A DNA stretch of 64,000 nt from Fagopyrum homotropicum (Eukaryota; Streptophyta; Magnoliopsida; Caryophyllales; Polygonaceae). Made by a program: the position numbers and the translations under genes. How positions within the stretch are numbered: the first letter of the stretch is position 1; each line of letters opens with the position of its first letter. Positions 30,227-44,268 of this stretch are shown one piece after another. The stretch spans positions 24,021,501-24,085,500 of the forward strand of contig BSWB01000001.1 in NCBI GenBank assembly GCA_033239125.1, written 5' to 3'. The notes under the pieces were generated by a model, which saw nothing but the letters and a program-made list of their open reading frames with translations, did no database searches and was not told the DNA's origin.

Positions 30227-31748
30227 TCACATAGCCTTCTTCTTGATACTGACATCTTCTTCCCCAGAGCTCTCTGACATTGCAAAAATTGGCTGATCAT
30301 CCATGGAATTACTAAGATAATCCTCTTCGCCCTTCTCGTTAGAGGAGTCAAGAAGGGGAGGGAGCTCACATGGGTTGATCGGCCGGAACGATTCAATAAC
30401 TAACGAGCTGGGTTGGCTCGAGCCTGATCGGAGGCGGGTATGGGGCGAAAGCCACTTTGATTGGACGTACTCTGCCTTGCGCCATGGAGGGAAATGCAAC
30501 CCCTTCTTCTTGAGGCTAACCCTAGCTGCATCTGAAACCATGGTTACAATGCGGGCCAGGCGATCGGCCTTTCCGACAAAGACACTAGGAAGAATTTGGA
30601 GGATTGATTTGTAGGCCTTGGTGGGCCGGGCAATCTCAAACTCAGAACGGAAATCGACATCTACGATCAATCTTTCCCCTGTTTTTGCTGCGATCACGTC
30701 CACATACTCGTACTCTCCTGTTTCAATTGGGGTCAGAAAAACCACAAAATAATAAAAATAATGTCAGATCCGGTACCAAGAACAAATTCAATTATCAATT
30801 TATCTTGCATGTATACTGAGAATTCTGAAAATATACACTCAGGGTAGAGAAATGATTTTATTTTTATAGTTTTGTTCGATAGGGTGAGGATAATAAAAGA
30901 AGCTGGACAAAAATAAGTCAGCAAATTGAAGAAATAGATTTCGTGGTTCTACGGTCAGAGAAGCAACCATCCAAAAGAAATTAAAGATTTACAGATGAAA
31001 ATTACAACAAATAAGAACAAAAATCCGAAAATTTTCCTTCAGATAAGATACTAAGGATTAAAATGCAGAAAACAACAAAAAGCTAATAAATTAGGCCAAT
31101 TAATAAGCCGAAGGAAACGAGATTTTTTTGTTTACCGGCGGGGAAAGAGGGTGATTTATCCCACTTGGAGATGCAGAGAGAAGCGTCGTAGCCCAACGCC
31201 ACCAGCCCCTCCGCCACCGAATTCCTCACCTCATCCTTCCTCTTCTCACTCCTCTCCACTATCTTCGCAGTGTCAGCTAACAGGCTCCTCTCGCCGACGC
31301 TTGCACACGTCACCAAACCCTAACAGCACCAATTTCAGCTATATACAATCACCGAAATGAGATACCGGCTAAAATTTAAATTTAATTTCAAGTATACCTT
31401 CAGAGAATCGGAGGAGTCGAGACTGTCTGGTTCAGTATCGGAGCCGTCGGAAGTGTTTCCGTTGAAGCAGTTGCAGCAGTGGCGACCAGACGGAGGTGGA
31501 GGCTTCTCGTTGCTCTCCTCAATGAAGTTCTGCACCATCTTCGCTAGGCAAGCGGAGCTCGGTTCTACAAACTGAAGATCTGAAGCAGCCGGAGCAAAGA
31601 CTGAATCGTCGGTTCCGGTGGCGACTGGTTTGTCGGCAACAGAGATCCGGAAGAGGCGTTTGAGCCGCGACCGAACCACCGGAGGCCTGGTAGGTGGCTC
31701 AGTCGCATCGCGAGCGTTGATCGGTTGTATTTTCATCGATAGAGGCAT
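30227..31748 (-). CDS. DUF506 / PDDEXK-like family protein, three exons
   Basis: Joining 31398-31748, 31136-31319 and 30227-30717 (minus strand) gives an uninterrupted 341-residue protein with GT-AG introns in consistent phases (0, then 1). The plant-specific DUF506 family (PDDEXK_6) is recognised by several blocks in order: a cysteine motif CCNCFNGN followed by an acidic patch (exon 1, about residues 95-112), ASVGERSLLADTAKIVE and GYDASLC...SPSFPAG (exon 2), and EYEYVDVI, ERLIVDVDFRSEFEIAR and KKGLHFPPWRKAEY (exon 3). Length is normal for the family. The first ATG fits the usual MKIQPI-type start. Members are soluble and their biochemistry is poorly known; some Arabidopsis members act in root-hair growth control. 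It looks intact. Confidence 0.88.
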
Positions 31749-32476
31749 GATTAAAGCTGAATCAAGTGCCAATTTGAAGTAGACTCTCAATTTACACTGA
31801 CTCTGAGGTTTTGGAGTTCTCAATTTCTCGGAACTCCATGTTCAACGCGATCCACCATCGAAGTAAACACAAAAACAACGAAATCGAAATGGAAAAGAGA
31901 AAAAGGCAAAGCAATCTCTCTCTAATCAAGAAAACAGTTCACACGCAAAACTAACTCCTCTCAACCGATTGAGCAACACATTCACATCAACATGCAAGGA
32001 GAGATGCGATCGCGAAAAAGAAGCTTCAATCTCCCCTCTCTCTAGAAACTTCAATCGTGCACGCAAAGCTTTCTGCGCAAGGAGATCAACGCATTTTTGC
32101 GGAATTCAAAGAGGATTACGCTTTTAGGAACTAAATAATCCTACCTTTCCTCTACAATTAATGTTGATTTTCCAGTGAGGCAAAAGCAATGGAATAACTT
32201 CGCAACTCTGCAAGAGTTCTAAAATCTGTAAAAAAGTTTATCCCTTTACCAACTTAGGGTTTTCTTTTTCTCTTTCACCAAGTACAAGTCACCGACGAAT
32301 CAGTTGACCAAATTTCGCGGCGCAACATCACTCTGGTCCCTTCTCCGGTCAAAAATCCGGAAATCGGCGAGCAACAGCGAGGGATTTGGTTTTAGGATTT
32401 TCAGTTTTGGGATTTCTTTTCTTACTCAGGTGGAAGAAGGTTCAGGATAAAGTTGTGAGAGAAATGATATATTTTG

Positions 32477-32660
32477 ATTTATAGGATCAGAGGGTGAGAG
32501 AGTAAAAGAGTGCAGAGGGGCTGACCAGGATGACCAATGCCACGTCAGAATTCCACGTGGCCTTACGATTGGAAACCACGTTTCGGAGATCGAGAGCCTC
32601 TCGCATCTCGTACTGCTTGATCACGGCTGGGCACGTGGTGTACGTGTTTTGCCGATTGTA
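32477..32660 (-). promoter_or_regulatory. Putative promoter of DUF506 gene: TATA box and G-box cluster
   Basis: On minus, TATAAAT (32483-32477) is preceded by two CACGTG G-boxes (32554-32559 as CCACGTGG, 32632-32637 as GCACGTGG), a TGACGTGGC site (32547-32539) and two further ACGT cores. Such sites bind plant bZIP and bHLH factors and are typical of ABA- or stress-responsive promoters. The implied leader would be about 700 nt, so a leader intron or a nearer start is possible. Confidence 0.45.
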
Positions 32661-32760
32661 ATAAGAGATTATTACAGGATCGTATAAAAGGTTAAAAATA
32701 TAACTAATTATGCATTTTCGATGCGTAGTTATTTTTTTCTGTTTCATTAAAAAAAAAAGA

Positions 32761-34468
32761 CGTTTCAAAATAGAAATTGTTTGGAGCTGAACGAGTTATA
32801 TAATTATGTATATGATATGCGTAAAATTACAAATGCCTCTCAAAATGGAAATTAACTGCTCAATAAGGCTGTCAAAGTTGAAATGAGGCAATTACGCACA
32901 TGATATTTCTCTAGTCATTTTATGAAGAAGGTATAAAACACTAATAATATCAAAGTCAAATTTACTTGGGACACACCGTTATGGGAAGGTTATATTGGTG
33001 AATGAGAAATTCCAACAAAAAAAAAAAAAGAGCATGAAGAAGGATGGAGTTGACCGACCGTTTTAAGCTGAGTAGGCCAAAATAAAAAAAAAAAAGAAGA
33101 GATTGTAAGTTAAGACCGTTGGGGATGAAGTAGAACAAAACAATGGAGTTTTTTCTTGTAAGTGTAAGATAACTATAGAACACAATAGTTACAATCATGA
33201 TATTTGACCATCTCTAGTAGGTCATGCATTCTCGAACTGACTTAAAGATGAACAATTTTAAAAAAAAAGTGAGATGTAGTTTCGTGTCTGACATGAAACA
33301 GATAAATGTTTTCGGCATGATTTGAAATAAATATCCAATGGTCGTCACATCTACACAATAAATGCACAACACTCGATATAAGAAATCGACTTCCTCGTGA
33401 CGAACACAACCTACAAGATAAACCGGTTAATATCTCATATTCTCATTAGACCCTAATTAAATTTTAACTTTTGGTTTAGTATTTGTCACATTTGATTTAT
33501 AACGGTGATACGCTAAGATCTTAGGTATGGAATATCATTGTTAGAGGTCATTGCATACAATAGCATAGAAAAACCGTTCGTCGTTGCATTTGTATTCATG
33601 ATGGGAGAAACTACAAATCACTCTGAGTGAATGATAAGGGCTGAAACGTGAGCCTCAAATCTCGCAAATACTTTATACGACCCGGTTATAGTAAAGAGAT
33701 CAAGATCGAACTTAGGTAAGACGATGAAATGATTTGACAAATTAATTTTGAAATTAAATACACAAATAAACGAAAACAAAAACAATAAATGAAATAGGAA
33801 CAATAAACAAAAATGAAGTAGCTACTCGATCGACTAGTTGTCATTGGTCGGTTGATCGATGACACATAAAAGAGAGGATAATAGATTATGAAATAATAAA
33901 TTCACGGAGACGTGAAAACAAGACTGGTCTATCGACTAGTTTGAACTAGTCGATTGGTCATACAAAACACGAGATAAAAATAGTAGCAATAGGGGGGGAT
34001 GAAAAGATTTGTATGTTGTGTGATTCGGAATCAGGGACTTCACAAGTAACACGGTTATAAGATGCTATCAACATTAATTAAGGAGTTTTAAGATCACCAC
34101 AACATATATATGGACCTCAATTGATAAATTCAGAGTAGAATGTAAATCAAGTTACGCAGGGTACAATTTCATTTGGCTCTCGCATTTTTCCATCAACACC
34201 TTGAAAAACATATAGTAATAGAACAATCCAAAACTATCATAACTCTCATAAATAGACATTCAAGGAATATTTACATCATCATTAATACCATAGATCAATG
34301 CAGACGGGCTCTCTAAACCCTAGAACAAATGAATTTAGCACGATGTACCTTAAAACAAATTCACGGCTTTATTAATTAAAGGGAGCAAGGGGCAATCGAT
34401 CCACTAGAGGGGACAATCAAACTACTAAAGGGGACCAATCGATCGATCCGTGTTCGTAGCTTGAACCG
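32761..34468. other. Intergenic stretch before chromovirus F
   Basis: No supported gene. It is AT-rich with several A-runs. Around 33825-33955 there are repeats of TCGACTAGT in direct and inverted order, and 34375-34450 has purine-rich repeats around AATCGATC. It may be an old repeat, but I could not assign it. The last bases, AACCG (34464-34468), are the left target duplication of element F. Confidence 0.4.
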
Positions 34469-37156
34469 TGTAACACCCCAATTTCTTAGAACTCGGGGAG
34501 TTAGTGGTTAGGACAACACAATGGGTCTCGACCTTAGTTTGACAACAACTTAACTAGATCTTACAACAAGGCACATATAAGGAAAACCGAATATCATAAA
34601 AACAAGGTTTGAAATGCCATGAATGTGACCAACGAACAACAGCCAACAACAATACCGTAGAATCAAAGTTTCTAAAAACAACATAAAAATAAAGATCAAC
34701 AATAATATAAAGACTCAATCCCCTCCTATTGAGTACGGAAACCTGACTGACCACTACCTCCCGGATCACTCGACATCACCTCTAGCCTGTAGCAAATCTA
34801 AACAACAATTTAAAGCTAACTATCCAAATATTAGTAGAGAAATAATAGCACAATCACGCGTAAAACAAGAATATAACACTCATCATGTTGGCACACTAAA
34901 CCGGTTTTTATCTTATGATTTAGTGATTCACTTTAGACCGTTTTAAGGTTGTGGCACGAGACGTCTAAGACTCTCGCATCCGTTTCTTATCCAGCGGGCG
35001 AGGTTCGGCATACCTCCCTGTATACCATATGGAGTGGTTCGGTATCCTTCCTGCAAACCATGTATGACCTCCTGAAGATCCTCCTAGTCGCCCTAGGGCT
35101 ACTGAGCAATTGATGCCACCGCCCATTACTCTTGGGCCAAAAACATATGTCGGTAGTACTTAAGCAATTATATACTTATAAACATATAAGGCAAACATCA
35201 CTATCATCACTCACACCAACATCTAGAAGTTAGCTAAGTAAGACCAAAGGACTTACATGAATCAAGTCACAGTTCTTGATAACTCAAAAACTCGGTCCTT
35301 AATGAAAGAACTCAACCTCCTAATACAAAAAGAAACTTGTTCAAAAACATATTCCAATCTCTTAGAAGTTCCTAACTTCCAAGATACTAAAGGTTATCTT
35401 AACGGAATTACCAAATTATCCCTATAAGGATAAAATGACTATTTTACCCCTGAGTCTCAAAACCCATAAATATTCTTAGAATACTTCTAAGACTTCCTAT
35501 GAACCCCAAAACCACAATCTAACACTCACAAGAAAGATCTAACTAATTTGAAAGATATTTCAACTTATCAACCTTCATGAAAACTCACTAAGGTCTCATA
35601 TTGACCTAACATACAACTCTCAACCAAAACTCTAAAAGTTCTAAAGAAATTATCCCAACATTCTATGCTATGCATTCTACTCATGAAATCAAAAAAAATC
35701 TTAAAACTCAATAATAAAAACTCTTACACAAAATCCTAAAGTTGACTCCTCAACCTACCCTACAAGCCTACTTTGAAACCTTATAGATCTAGATCCGACT
35801 GTTGGATCAACTCCTTCTTTTGATACATACTAGTATGCATAGCACTCCATACTCTATCAAAATTTGAACGTTGAAAAACTAGTTTAAGATGTCAAAACAA
35901 CTATGTTAAGATGATTGTTTGAGACACATTCTGGAAACAAAAACAAAGTTGTAAAAGGTCATGTGTTTGATTCCTAGAAGTGCCAAAATCTAACACAATA
36001 TCAACACTACATTCATCCTTCACATAAGCATGCATCTAAAGGGAGTAGACCTTACTTACTCGGTAACTCTACAAGCGACTCGAGTCAAAGGGACCAGGTA
36101 CGATGGCTCGCTGATGTGATGGCTCGTGTCCAGTCTCTGCAGTTGATACCGATCTAGGGACATACATGGTTCAGTTTGGTTCAAGGTAGATGCTAAGGAA
36201 GGTGAGAATATAGAAGATCTGAATCACCCACTTTGATGGTCGATATAGGAACCCGACGAAGGAACCGATCCTCTAGTTGGGATCTACGTGCGTGAGAAGG
36301 TGGTCTGAATTGGATATGTGTGTAATAATCACTAGAAGTGGTCCTCGTTGCTGCACGTCGTGATAACCTGTTAGAACCAAGAACGTAGAGGGACGAGAAG
36401 CAAGGGGAATGGGCTCACCTTGCTGTTTAGCTTCGAGGCAACAAACCCTAGTGACTCGAGTCTGTGCATATGGAGAGAACGAGGGGGGAACAGGGGTTAG
36501 CGATGTTTACCAAAGGGAAGACGCACATGTCTGAGCTCGACACTTCTTGTTGCTAGGGCACCGATGGCTACCATTCTTCTTTGCTCAAGGAAAGTGTGTA
36601 CCACTATTGGTGTGTGTGAACTTGGACGTGAAGAAGGAGATGGTTGCGGTGTAGTGGGATTCCATGAGGTGTTAAAGGTAAGTGTATCTTCCTCCTACTC
36701 ATCACTTCGTGGAAAGAGGTCGACTCACGTGCAGGCTGCAAAATGGAGTACTCTTGTTGTTGGACAGGCGTCTCCACTAGGACGGTGCTCTCCTCCTTGT
36801 TGGGCTCGTGTAGCAGGCAGCATTAGGTAGGAAAGGTAACACTAGGGGGCCCAAAACCAGGCAAGAGGTTGCGCAATGTGGGTTGAGGCAAGGAGGGAGG
36901 AAAAGGCTAAAACAACAACAAAAGGGCTATAGGCCAACTAGCCCGGATGACCTTGTCAAAGCTTGTAAAAAGGCATTACTAAAGTTGTAAGATTAGGGTT
37001 TGGTGATCGTTTCATCTTTTTATGTGAATTAAGGCTTACATAAAATGATATAATTTGTGATGATACATGACATTAGGTATCACGAGAAAAAGGGTCAACG
37101 GATCGAAATCCGGTTTAACTCGAAAATAAACGGAAAAACAATTTCCAAATATTGCA
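34469..37156 (-). repeat. Element F 3' LTR
   Basis: 2688 bp, plus-strand TGTAACACCCC...ATATTGCA. It lacks about 40 bp present in the other LTR near 45570-45615 and a repeat-like stretch near 46820-46880. Next to it, on minus, TTAAGGGGGTACTAA (37158-37172) is a likely polypurine tract. Confidence 0.88.
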
Positions 37157-37493
37157 TTAGTACCCCCTTAAATTAAGTTTTGTCCCGAAACTTAGAATAA
37201 GGAGCATCTACTCATATAATTTTCCATAAATAGAATCGGTGTATCTAACTCTTCTTCTAAAGGGTCTCCATTCTATATTCCTAACATGCAAGAACTACTC
37301 AAACATCATAGTCAAACAACACATGAAAACACAAATACTCAATCCAATACATAGTCATGTAAGTTACACATAACAACATCCGATTACTAACTCATCGATA
37401 CAGAAGTAGCGGCTAACTCCGCAAAGAACTCAAGATAACTAGGATAACTCAAAATCAAGAGATCATTAGATCGTACACGTCTAGTACTACGCT

Positions 37494-40400
37494 CTAAGAA
37501 AGCAAGTAGATACTCCACGAAAGAATGATCTGTTCGACTATCAAATCCTCATGGTTGATGACGTGTCTCGGATCCGGCATGTACTCTCTCAGTTGAAACA
37601 CGTGAAAAACTGGATGGATGCCCTCCACTCTCGGTGGTAGTGATAGCCGGTAGGCAACCTCTCCGACTCTCTCCAAGATCTCAAAAGGTTCGACATATCG
37701 GGGACTCGACTTCCTCTTAATGTCGAAACCCCAGAAGCCTCTCGTCAGTGACACTCTCAACCACACCCGTGCACCTACTCTAAACTCCAGAGGCCGACAC
37801 CTCTTGTCAGCGTAGGATTTCTAACGACTCTGAGCTGCTAACATATGCTCCCGGACTAGAGCGATTTGGTCCTCTATTTTCTCCGTGCTACTCCATCAAC
37901 TCTACTAGGCCCCAACACAATGGTGTATGACATCTCTGTCCGTACAAATACTCGTAAGGAGATATCCCAATAGGCGCAAGCCAGCTATTATTAGACGAAA
38001 ACTGTACAAAGGGGAGGTAATCTTCTATACGTGTCCCTAATCTAGTACACAGGCTTGCAGCATGTCCTCTAATGTCTGGATGGTCCGCTCAAACTGACCG
38101 TCAGTCTGAGGATGATAAGTAGTGTTAAAATGAAGACTCTTCCCCAAAGATGTATGTAACCACTGCCAAAATCTCGAGGTGAAATGTCCATCTCTATCGG
38201 AAACGATAATCCTCGGTACTCCATAGAGTCTCACAAAGTGTCTAGTGAACTCCTCAGCTAGGCGACTTACCGGCCACGTTTCCTTGATAGGAATGAAACG
38301 TGTGGTCTTCGTCTGTCGATCGACCACTACCCAAATAGCATCAAAACCTCTACCGAGTCTCAATTGCGTGACAAAATCCACCAAGCGGATGCCCTCCCAT
38401 TTCCATTGTGGCACTGGCAGTGGGTGCAGCTCTCCTCCGGACCCGCAATACTCAATCTTGACCTGTTGGCACGTCGCACACTGAGCTACATATCGAGTCA
38501 CGTCGGGCTTCAAATCACCCCACCAGAAGGCACTTCTCATGTCCTTGTACATCTTACTCGTCTTAGGGTGCACCGAGTATGAGGTAGTGTGAGCCTCTCC
38601 CAATATCCTCTGCCTCAACTCGACGTTTGATGGTACACAAATACGATCCTGACGTCTCATCACTCCATCTACACCTATAGTAAACTATGGCGCCTCACCT
38701 CAAGACATCCTGTCTCATATCCTATTCAAAGTAGGGTAGATCTCCTGTTTTTGTCGGATCTCCCCCAACAGATCAGGTAGTAACTCCATAGTAGCCAAGT
38801 GTTGGTATGTGTCCGGAAATTGAATCTATATATCTAACCATGCTAAAACTCTCTGTAACTGAGGTTGTACAATCAATCGGGCTATCGTTGTAACACCCCA
38901 AATCCGCAGGACTCGGGGTGCTACTAGGATAGGGCCTCACAATGGGTCCTGACCCTAGCCTGACAACAAGTTCACTGGATCTTACAACAAGTACAAATAA
39001 ATATAAAGCATCCTTTATAAAACATAAAACGTCAAGTATCATAACGTATACAAAAACCCACAGCCGAGCACAAAACATCCACAACATATACATAACCATC
39101 CCAAAAGCCCACAACACCTAATGTACGAAAGTCCTCGGCTGATCACTCCTCCAGATCACTCTATAGTGCTCCTAACCTGCAAAGGATCTACAACGCGGTA
39201 TGAAACCGTTAGCTAACAATTCATATATAAGATCATACATAAGCACATACATACATTAGAAAAATGATAAACACCAAGCATGCTATCACATCATTTACCC
39301 GTTTGATTATCTTTGTAACGTTGTACACTCACAACATATATATATATATATACATATCTACATATGTGTCACGAGAACTATATCATTCTCGCCTCTGGGT
39401 ACAATAGCCATCCTAGAGTGGCATCCGGCACACGTCCCCGTAGGCCATATGAAATGGGGAGGCGACGTATCCGGTCCGTGTACCAAGTATGGCATGACCT
39501 ACAAAGAACCTCCCAAACTCCCTCAGGATGAAAGAGAAAGGTTATCACTGCCACTACAACGGGGCTAATTATAAGTCGGTAATAATCACTATCGCATGTT
39601 ATAAAGCACATAACAAACACCACTCATGCATACATCCAATATAGAAATGCAGTTAAGTAATTCATACGGACTTACCTCGGTCTCAGGATAATCTCAATCA
39701 CGATCAAACTCCAACCCGTATGAATGCACTGCCTAACAAGGCATAAAGAGGTGTCAAACCTCCTATCAATCAAATGATCACACCTAGACCCAAGGGATCT
39801 ATAAGGATCATAAATATCGTATAAACCTCGAATAACATGTTAAACCTTAAAGCCACATCCGGCATATATCCAACTTATAATATTATCATCAACTCTCATC
39901 CATAACCTCTAACATGAACCTAAACCAAAGAAGAAAGAGGACTTACCAACACTTGGTAAGTTCTGAGGAAGGCGTAGGGGCGGTGACATACACATGCAGC
40001 GGGGCGGCAATGATGATCCGCGAGGACGGCAAGCTCGAGAGAGGACAACTCTCAAGAGTTGTTCAATCCCTCTCTTTCACCCTTTTCGTCTCCACCTCAA
40101 GGAGTCCAATATAGGCACTTTAGCCTTTAGATATACACACATATACATATCCAGAATAACCATAAACTCATCATCAACCCAAGATCCAACTATTGGATCA
40201 AAGATAAGAGAAAGAAGAGGAAGAAGGAAAGGAGAAGAAAAGGAGAAGCTCACCACTCTTCTGTCAAATCCGAAGAAGAACCCAAGCTGCAGGTTAATCA
40301 ACTTCCACAACATCAAACATCCACAACAACAACATCATCAACTTGCTTGAAGACTAGATGAAGATTCAACCAAGACAAGGAGAAAACAAGGAAGGAAGGA

Positions 40401-43400
40401 GGAGAAGAAGAAGAGCATGAGGAGGAGGAGATGAAGACGTCTGGAAAGAAAACCCTTCATCAAAAGGAAGAAGGAGCAAACTTATAGAGGAAGGAAAGCC
40501 AAAAGCACGGTCAAGAGGTTAAAGAAGACGGTTGAGGCCTCCTTAGCCGCGGTCGCGGCTCGATAGCCCCGAGCCTGCAGTGGCCCGCACCAGCGGCAAG
40601 GTCAGGCGCGGTCGCAACTAGCCTAAAAAGGAAGAGGATATCACAATTGCCTTCTCTCGATGCTCCTTCCCACTCAAAGCATCAATAACTACATTCGCCT
40701 TCCCTGGGTGGTAAAGAATCTCAAGGTCGAAATCCTTGATCAGCTCTAACCACCTCCTCTGGCGGTTATTCAACTCCCGCTGAGTGAATATATACTTCAG
40801 ACTCTTATGGTCTGTGAAGATCTGACACGTCGCCTCATAGAGATAGTGACGCCATATCTTAAGGGCGTGGACTCCTGCCGCTAACTCTAGGTCGTGTATC
40901 GGGTAGTTCTCCTCATAAGTCTTCAGCTGCCGAGACGCATATGCTATGACCTTACCCCTTTACATCAAGATACATCTCAATCCTAGCTTGCATGCGTCAC
41001 TGTATACCATGAAGTCATCTATAACCTCTAGTTTTGCTAAGATCGGAGCAGAATTCAATCTCCTCTTCCGCTCCTCAAATCTCCATTGACACAGCTCATA
41101 CCACACAAACCGAGTAGTCTTTCTCAGAAGACATGTAAGTGGTCGGGCGATCATTGAAAATCCCTCCACAAACTAGAGGTAGTGGCCCACCAAGCCTAGG
41201 AAGTTGCGAACTTCCTTGACATTCCTCGGAGGTTGCCAAGAAGACACTAACTCGATCTTCTCCGGATCGACTTTAATCCCCTTAGCAGTCACTACATGGC
41301 CCAAGAAGGCCACCTCAGACATCCAAAACTCGCACTTGGATAGCTTAGAATAAAGCTCGCTATCCTACAGAATCGGCAACAATGTCCTCAAGTGTTCGGC
41401 ATGCTCCTCTTGACTCCTAGAGTAGACTAGGATGTCGTCAATGAAGGCCACTACAAACTGATCTAAGAAGTCGATGAAAATCACGTTCATCAACCCCATG
41501 AACACCGTTGGTGTATTAGTGAGCCCGAATGACATCACTACAAACTCATAAAGATCATACCTAGTCCGGAATGCAGTCTTAGGTATGCCCTGATCCCTCA
41601 CCCTCAGTTGTAGATAACCCGACCTCACGTCGATCCTAGAAAACACTAACGCTCCATGCAACTGGTCTAACAGATCGTCTATGCGAGGTAGTGAATACTT
41701 GTTCTTAATGGTCACCTCGTTCAGCTCCTTGTAATCGATGCATAGTCTCATTGATTCATCCTTCTTCCTCACAAACATAACCGGCTCTCCCTAGGGAGAA
41801 ACACTATGGTGTATGAAGCCCTTCTTAGCTAGTTCCTCCAACTGCTTCTTTAGCTCAAGCAACTCTATCGGTGTCATGCGAAAGTCAATCTCAATGCTAA
41901 CTCAATCTCAATACTATGGTGTATTAGATCGGTCTCGTTCCTAACTCAATCTCAATGCTAAAGTCAACACTTCTCTATGGAGGTAACCCTGGCAGGTCAT
42001 CACTGAACACCTCTACAAACTCGCATATCACTGGTATCTCCTCCACCGTCAGACTCTTCCGCTCCTTCATGGAATAACACTAGAAGACCTCACAACCCTG
42101 TGTTATTAGTCTCACTGCTCTCACTACGCTGATGACCGTGCGGATTTTCCGAGGTCCTAACCTCGGAATATCTCTATGTAACCATCCTCTGTAGTAACAG
42201 ACACAGTCCGTCGACTAGTGTCCAGCACTGCTCCATGTCTAGCCATCCAATCCATCCCTAAGATCACGCCCTCATGCGCTAAGGGCATGACTAGGAAATC
42301 TACCAGCTAGTCTCGATCTCTCAAATGAATGGGCCAGTCATGAATCTCTCAAGATTTTCTGATGTTACCCCAATCCGGTAACCCAACTACAAAAGGTACT
42401 CCCTCTACCGTAGCTAAGGAAAAATTATCTACGCATGCATCGGATATAAAGGAGTGTGTAGCACCCGTATCAAACAAAACTCGCACAGGTAAACCATGAA
42501 TCCAGATAGTACTTGTGGTAGCAGGTGCCGCTGGGTGATCAACACTCCTCACCTCGAACACTGTCCCCGGAAATCCTCTAATGTCAGTAGTATCACCACG
42601 TCCCCTTTCATGGCCCGATCCCTGCATATAACTTTGCGAGGGAGGATGTCCTGGAGCCCGGTATTGTTGTTGCTGCTGGCGCTCGGTACTGGGGCGGCTC
42701 TTTCCTACTCCCCTGAACACCTGCAGGGGAAGAACCCTGTTGTGACGGAGCTTTGCCCTGGCGGCAGAATGTAGCTTTGTGCCCTGGCTTGCCACACGTG
42801 AAACATGCCATTGGTGGCTTCTTGCAGTCCGTCCGGATATGCTCACGACTGTCGCAATTATAACATTGTCGCTCTCTACCTGGAGCCTGAACTGTAGTGT
42901 GATAGCTAGGTTGTCCCTGAGTGGATCCTCAGCCATAACCCGACACTCCTGAACCTCCATTGGTATGTCATGTCCTTTGTCTCTTATCCGGCCCACTAGA
43001 CTGAACAACTCTCCTAGGGCCTAGCATGTCCCTATCATATGCCGAGGCCCTATCTCGTTAATCTAGCAGAGACACACAACAGAACCCTGTTGGATATGAA
43101 CGAGTACTCTCCCTCAATCTCCAGGAGAATAGATATACATGCTGCTCTTCAAGAGGTGCAGCTAGACCGAGTAGTGTTAGCTTCTCCTGAAACTTCTTGA
43201 TTCCCTCTATAACAAGAACGCCCTAGAACCCTACCTCAATAATCTTGGAACTTCTCCCTCCTCAACGCGGAAGGGTAGTCTTTGATAATGCTCCTCATTT
43301 GATCAATGTTGGTGAATCGGCTACGAACGGTCCTCCACCAGTAATGCGCTTGCTCTCTAAACAAGGTTTGCACTAACACTACCTGTCGATCCTCTGGGCA

Positions 43401-44001
43401 ACGGATCAACTCTAGTGCGGTCTCAACTGCTATATCTAGTGCTCTACCTCCAACCATATCTTCCCCTCGAATGGGGGACTCTTAGGTGCGTGAAAGCCTT
43501 CAACCAAGAGTTTGGTCTCGATGCTCTAGGCTTAGTCTGAGCGCTGTCAGCCTTAACTCCCCTCTCGGGTGCAGCTGGCACCTGAGTCACTTTCTACGAT
43601 ACCTCAACTGATACTGCCGGTATTGGTGGTGTTGGGGAAGGTCTCCCTGTCCTAATAGCTTCTTCCACACGGTGGACATACTCTTTGTACTCAGATGCTC
43701 CTATAGAGGCGTGCCCTGACTCAACCGACCATGCTCTCTATGCTCCAGACCTAGCAAAGGTCTCATTACTGACCTTGGGAACTATACTCTCTGCCACTTC
43801 TTCCACTCTAGCATCTGCCAAATTCGCCGCTGGTGGATCCTCTCGAGGAACTCGACCCTGACCTCTCATTAGCGGAGGTTTGCCTCCGCGGCCATACCCT
43901 TGAACAACAAGAGTCCTATCACCCCTACCTCATCCAGCTGGAGGAAGAGTTGGATGACCTCTACCTCGACCCGAAACTGGTGTAGCTCTAGTATGTTCCA
44001 T
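37494..44001 (-). pseudogene. Element F: gag-pol remnants
   Basis: Minus-strand order: gag from ATG 44001 (a stop follows within about 25 codons); two CX2CX4HX4C zinc knuckles (CYNCDSREHIRTDC then CFTCGKPGHKATFC, about 42880-42770); protease with FDTGATHSF near 42470; RT 41778-41365 with FIDD; RNase H 41170-40632; integrase with the HHCC region and the D...D...E core in 38663-38037 (SDRDGHF, HPQTDGQ); and a C-terminal GPFEILERVG-like and HPVFHVFQLREYVPD-like segment at 37766-37494. The pieces are separated by frameshifts and stops, and by insertion G between RNase H and integrase. Confidence 0.88.
38889..40617 (-). mobile_element. Insertion G in element F: probable solo or truncated chromoviral LTR
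   Basis: Starts TGTAACACCCC on plus, like the LTR of F, and follows the same general layout (CTCGGGG..., CACAATGGGTC...), but is diverged. It splits F exactly between RNase H and integrase coding sequence and contains no coding domains. The right end (about 40617) is estimated from where RNase H sequence resumes. No target duplication was found, so it may have lost an end. Confidence 0.6.
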
Positions 44002-44247
44002 CTGTACGAGGTATAATAGTAAAGTTATAATCTAACTAATTGGTCCAACAAAAGATCAATACTAAAGTTAGCATACTAAGAATGCCGAGAACCGTGGTGG
44101 TAATATAGTGGCCATCCGCACATTCCATCCCATCCCGACTATGCATGTATTTTGAAAACCAAAAGTTTCTTTGGAAAACTCGAACCCCTTTCGGGTCCTG
44201 TTATTTACTTATTCGGCCCTTTAGAAGATTTCAAGTGTCATTGTTGT

Positions 44248-44266
44248 CAACCTAGAGCTTTGATAC
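44248..44266 (-). other. Element F primer-binding site, tRNA-Met type
   Basis: On minus, TATCAAAGCTCTAGGTTG follows the LTR end by a few bases. It is close to the initiator-Met complement (TGGTATCAGAGC...) used by most chromoviruses, with several substitutions. Confidence 0.6.
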
Positions 44267-44268
44267 TG

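Noticed and set aside
36564..36830. 88-residue frame in the left LTR of element F
   Set aside because: Lies wholly in an LTR and is not kept open in the other LTR.
40372..40500. Purine-rich GGAGGAGA stretch as a polypurine tract
   Set aside because: It lies inside the LTR-like insertion G and is not next to any LTR start.
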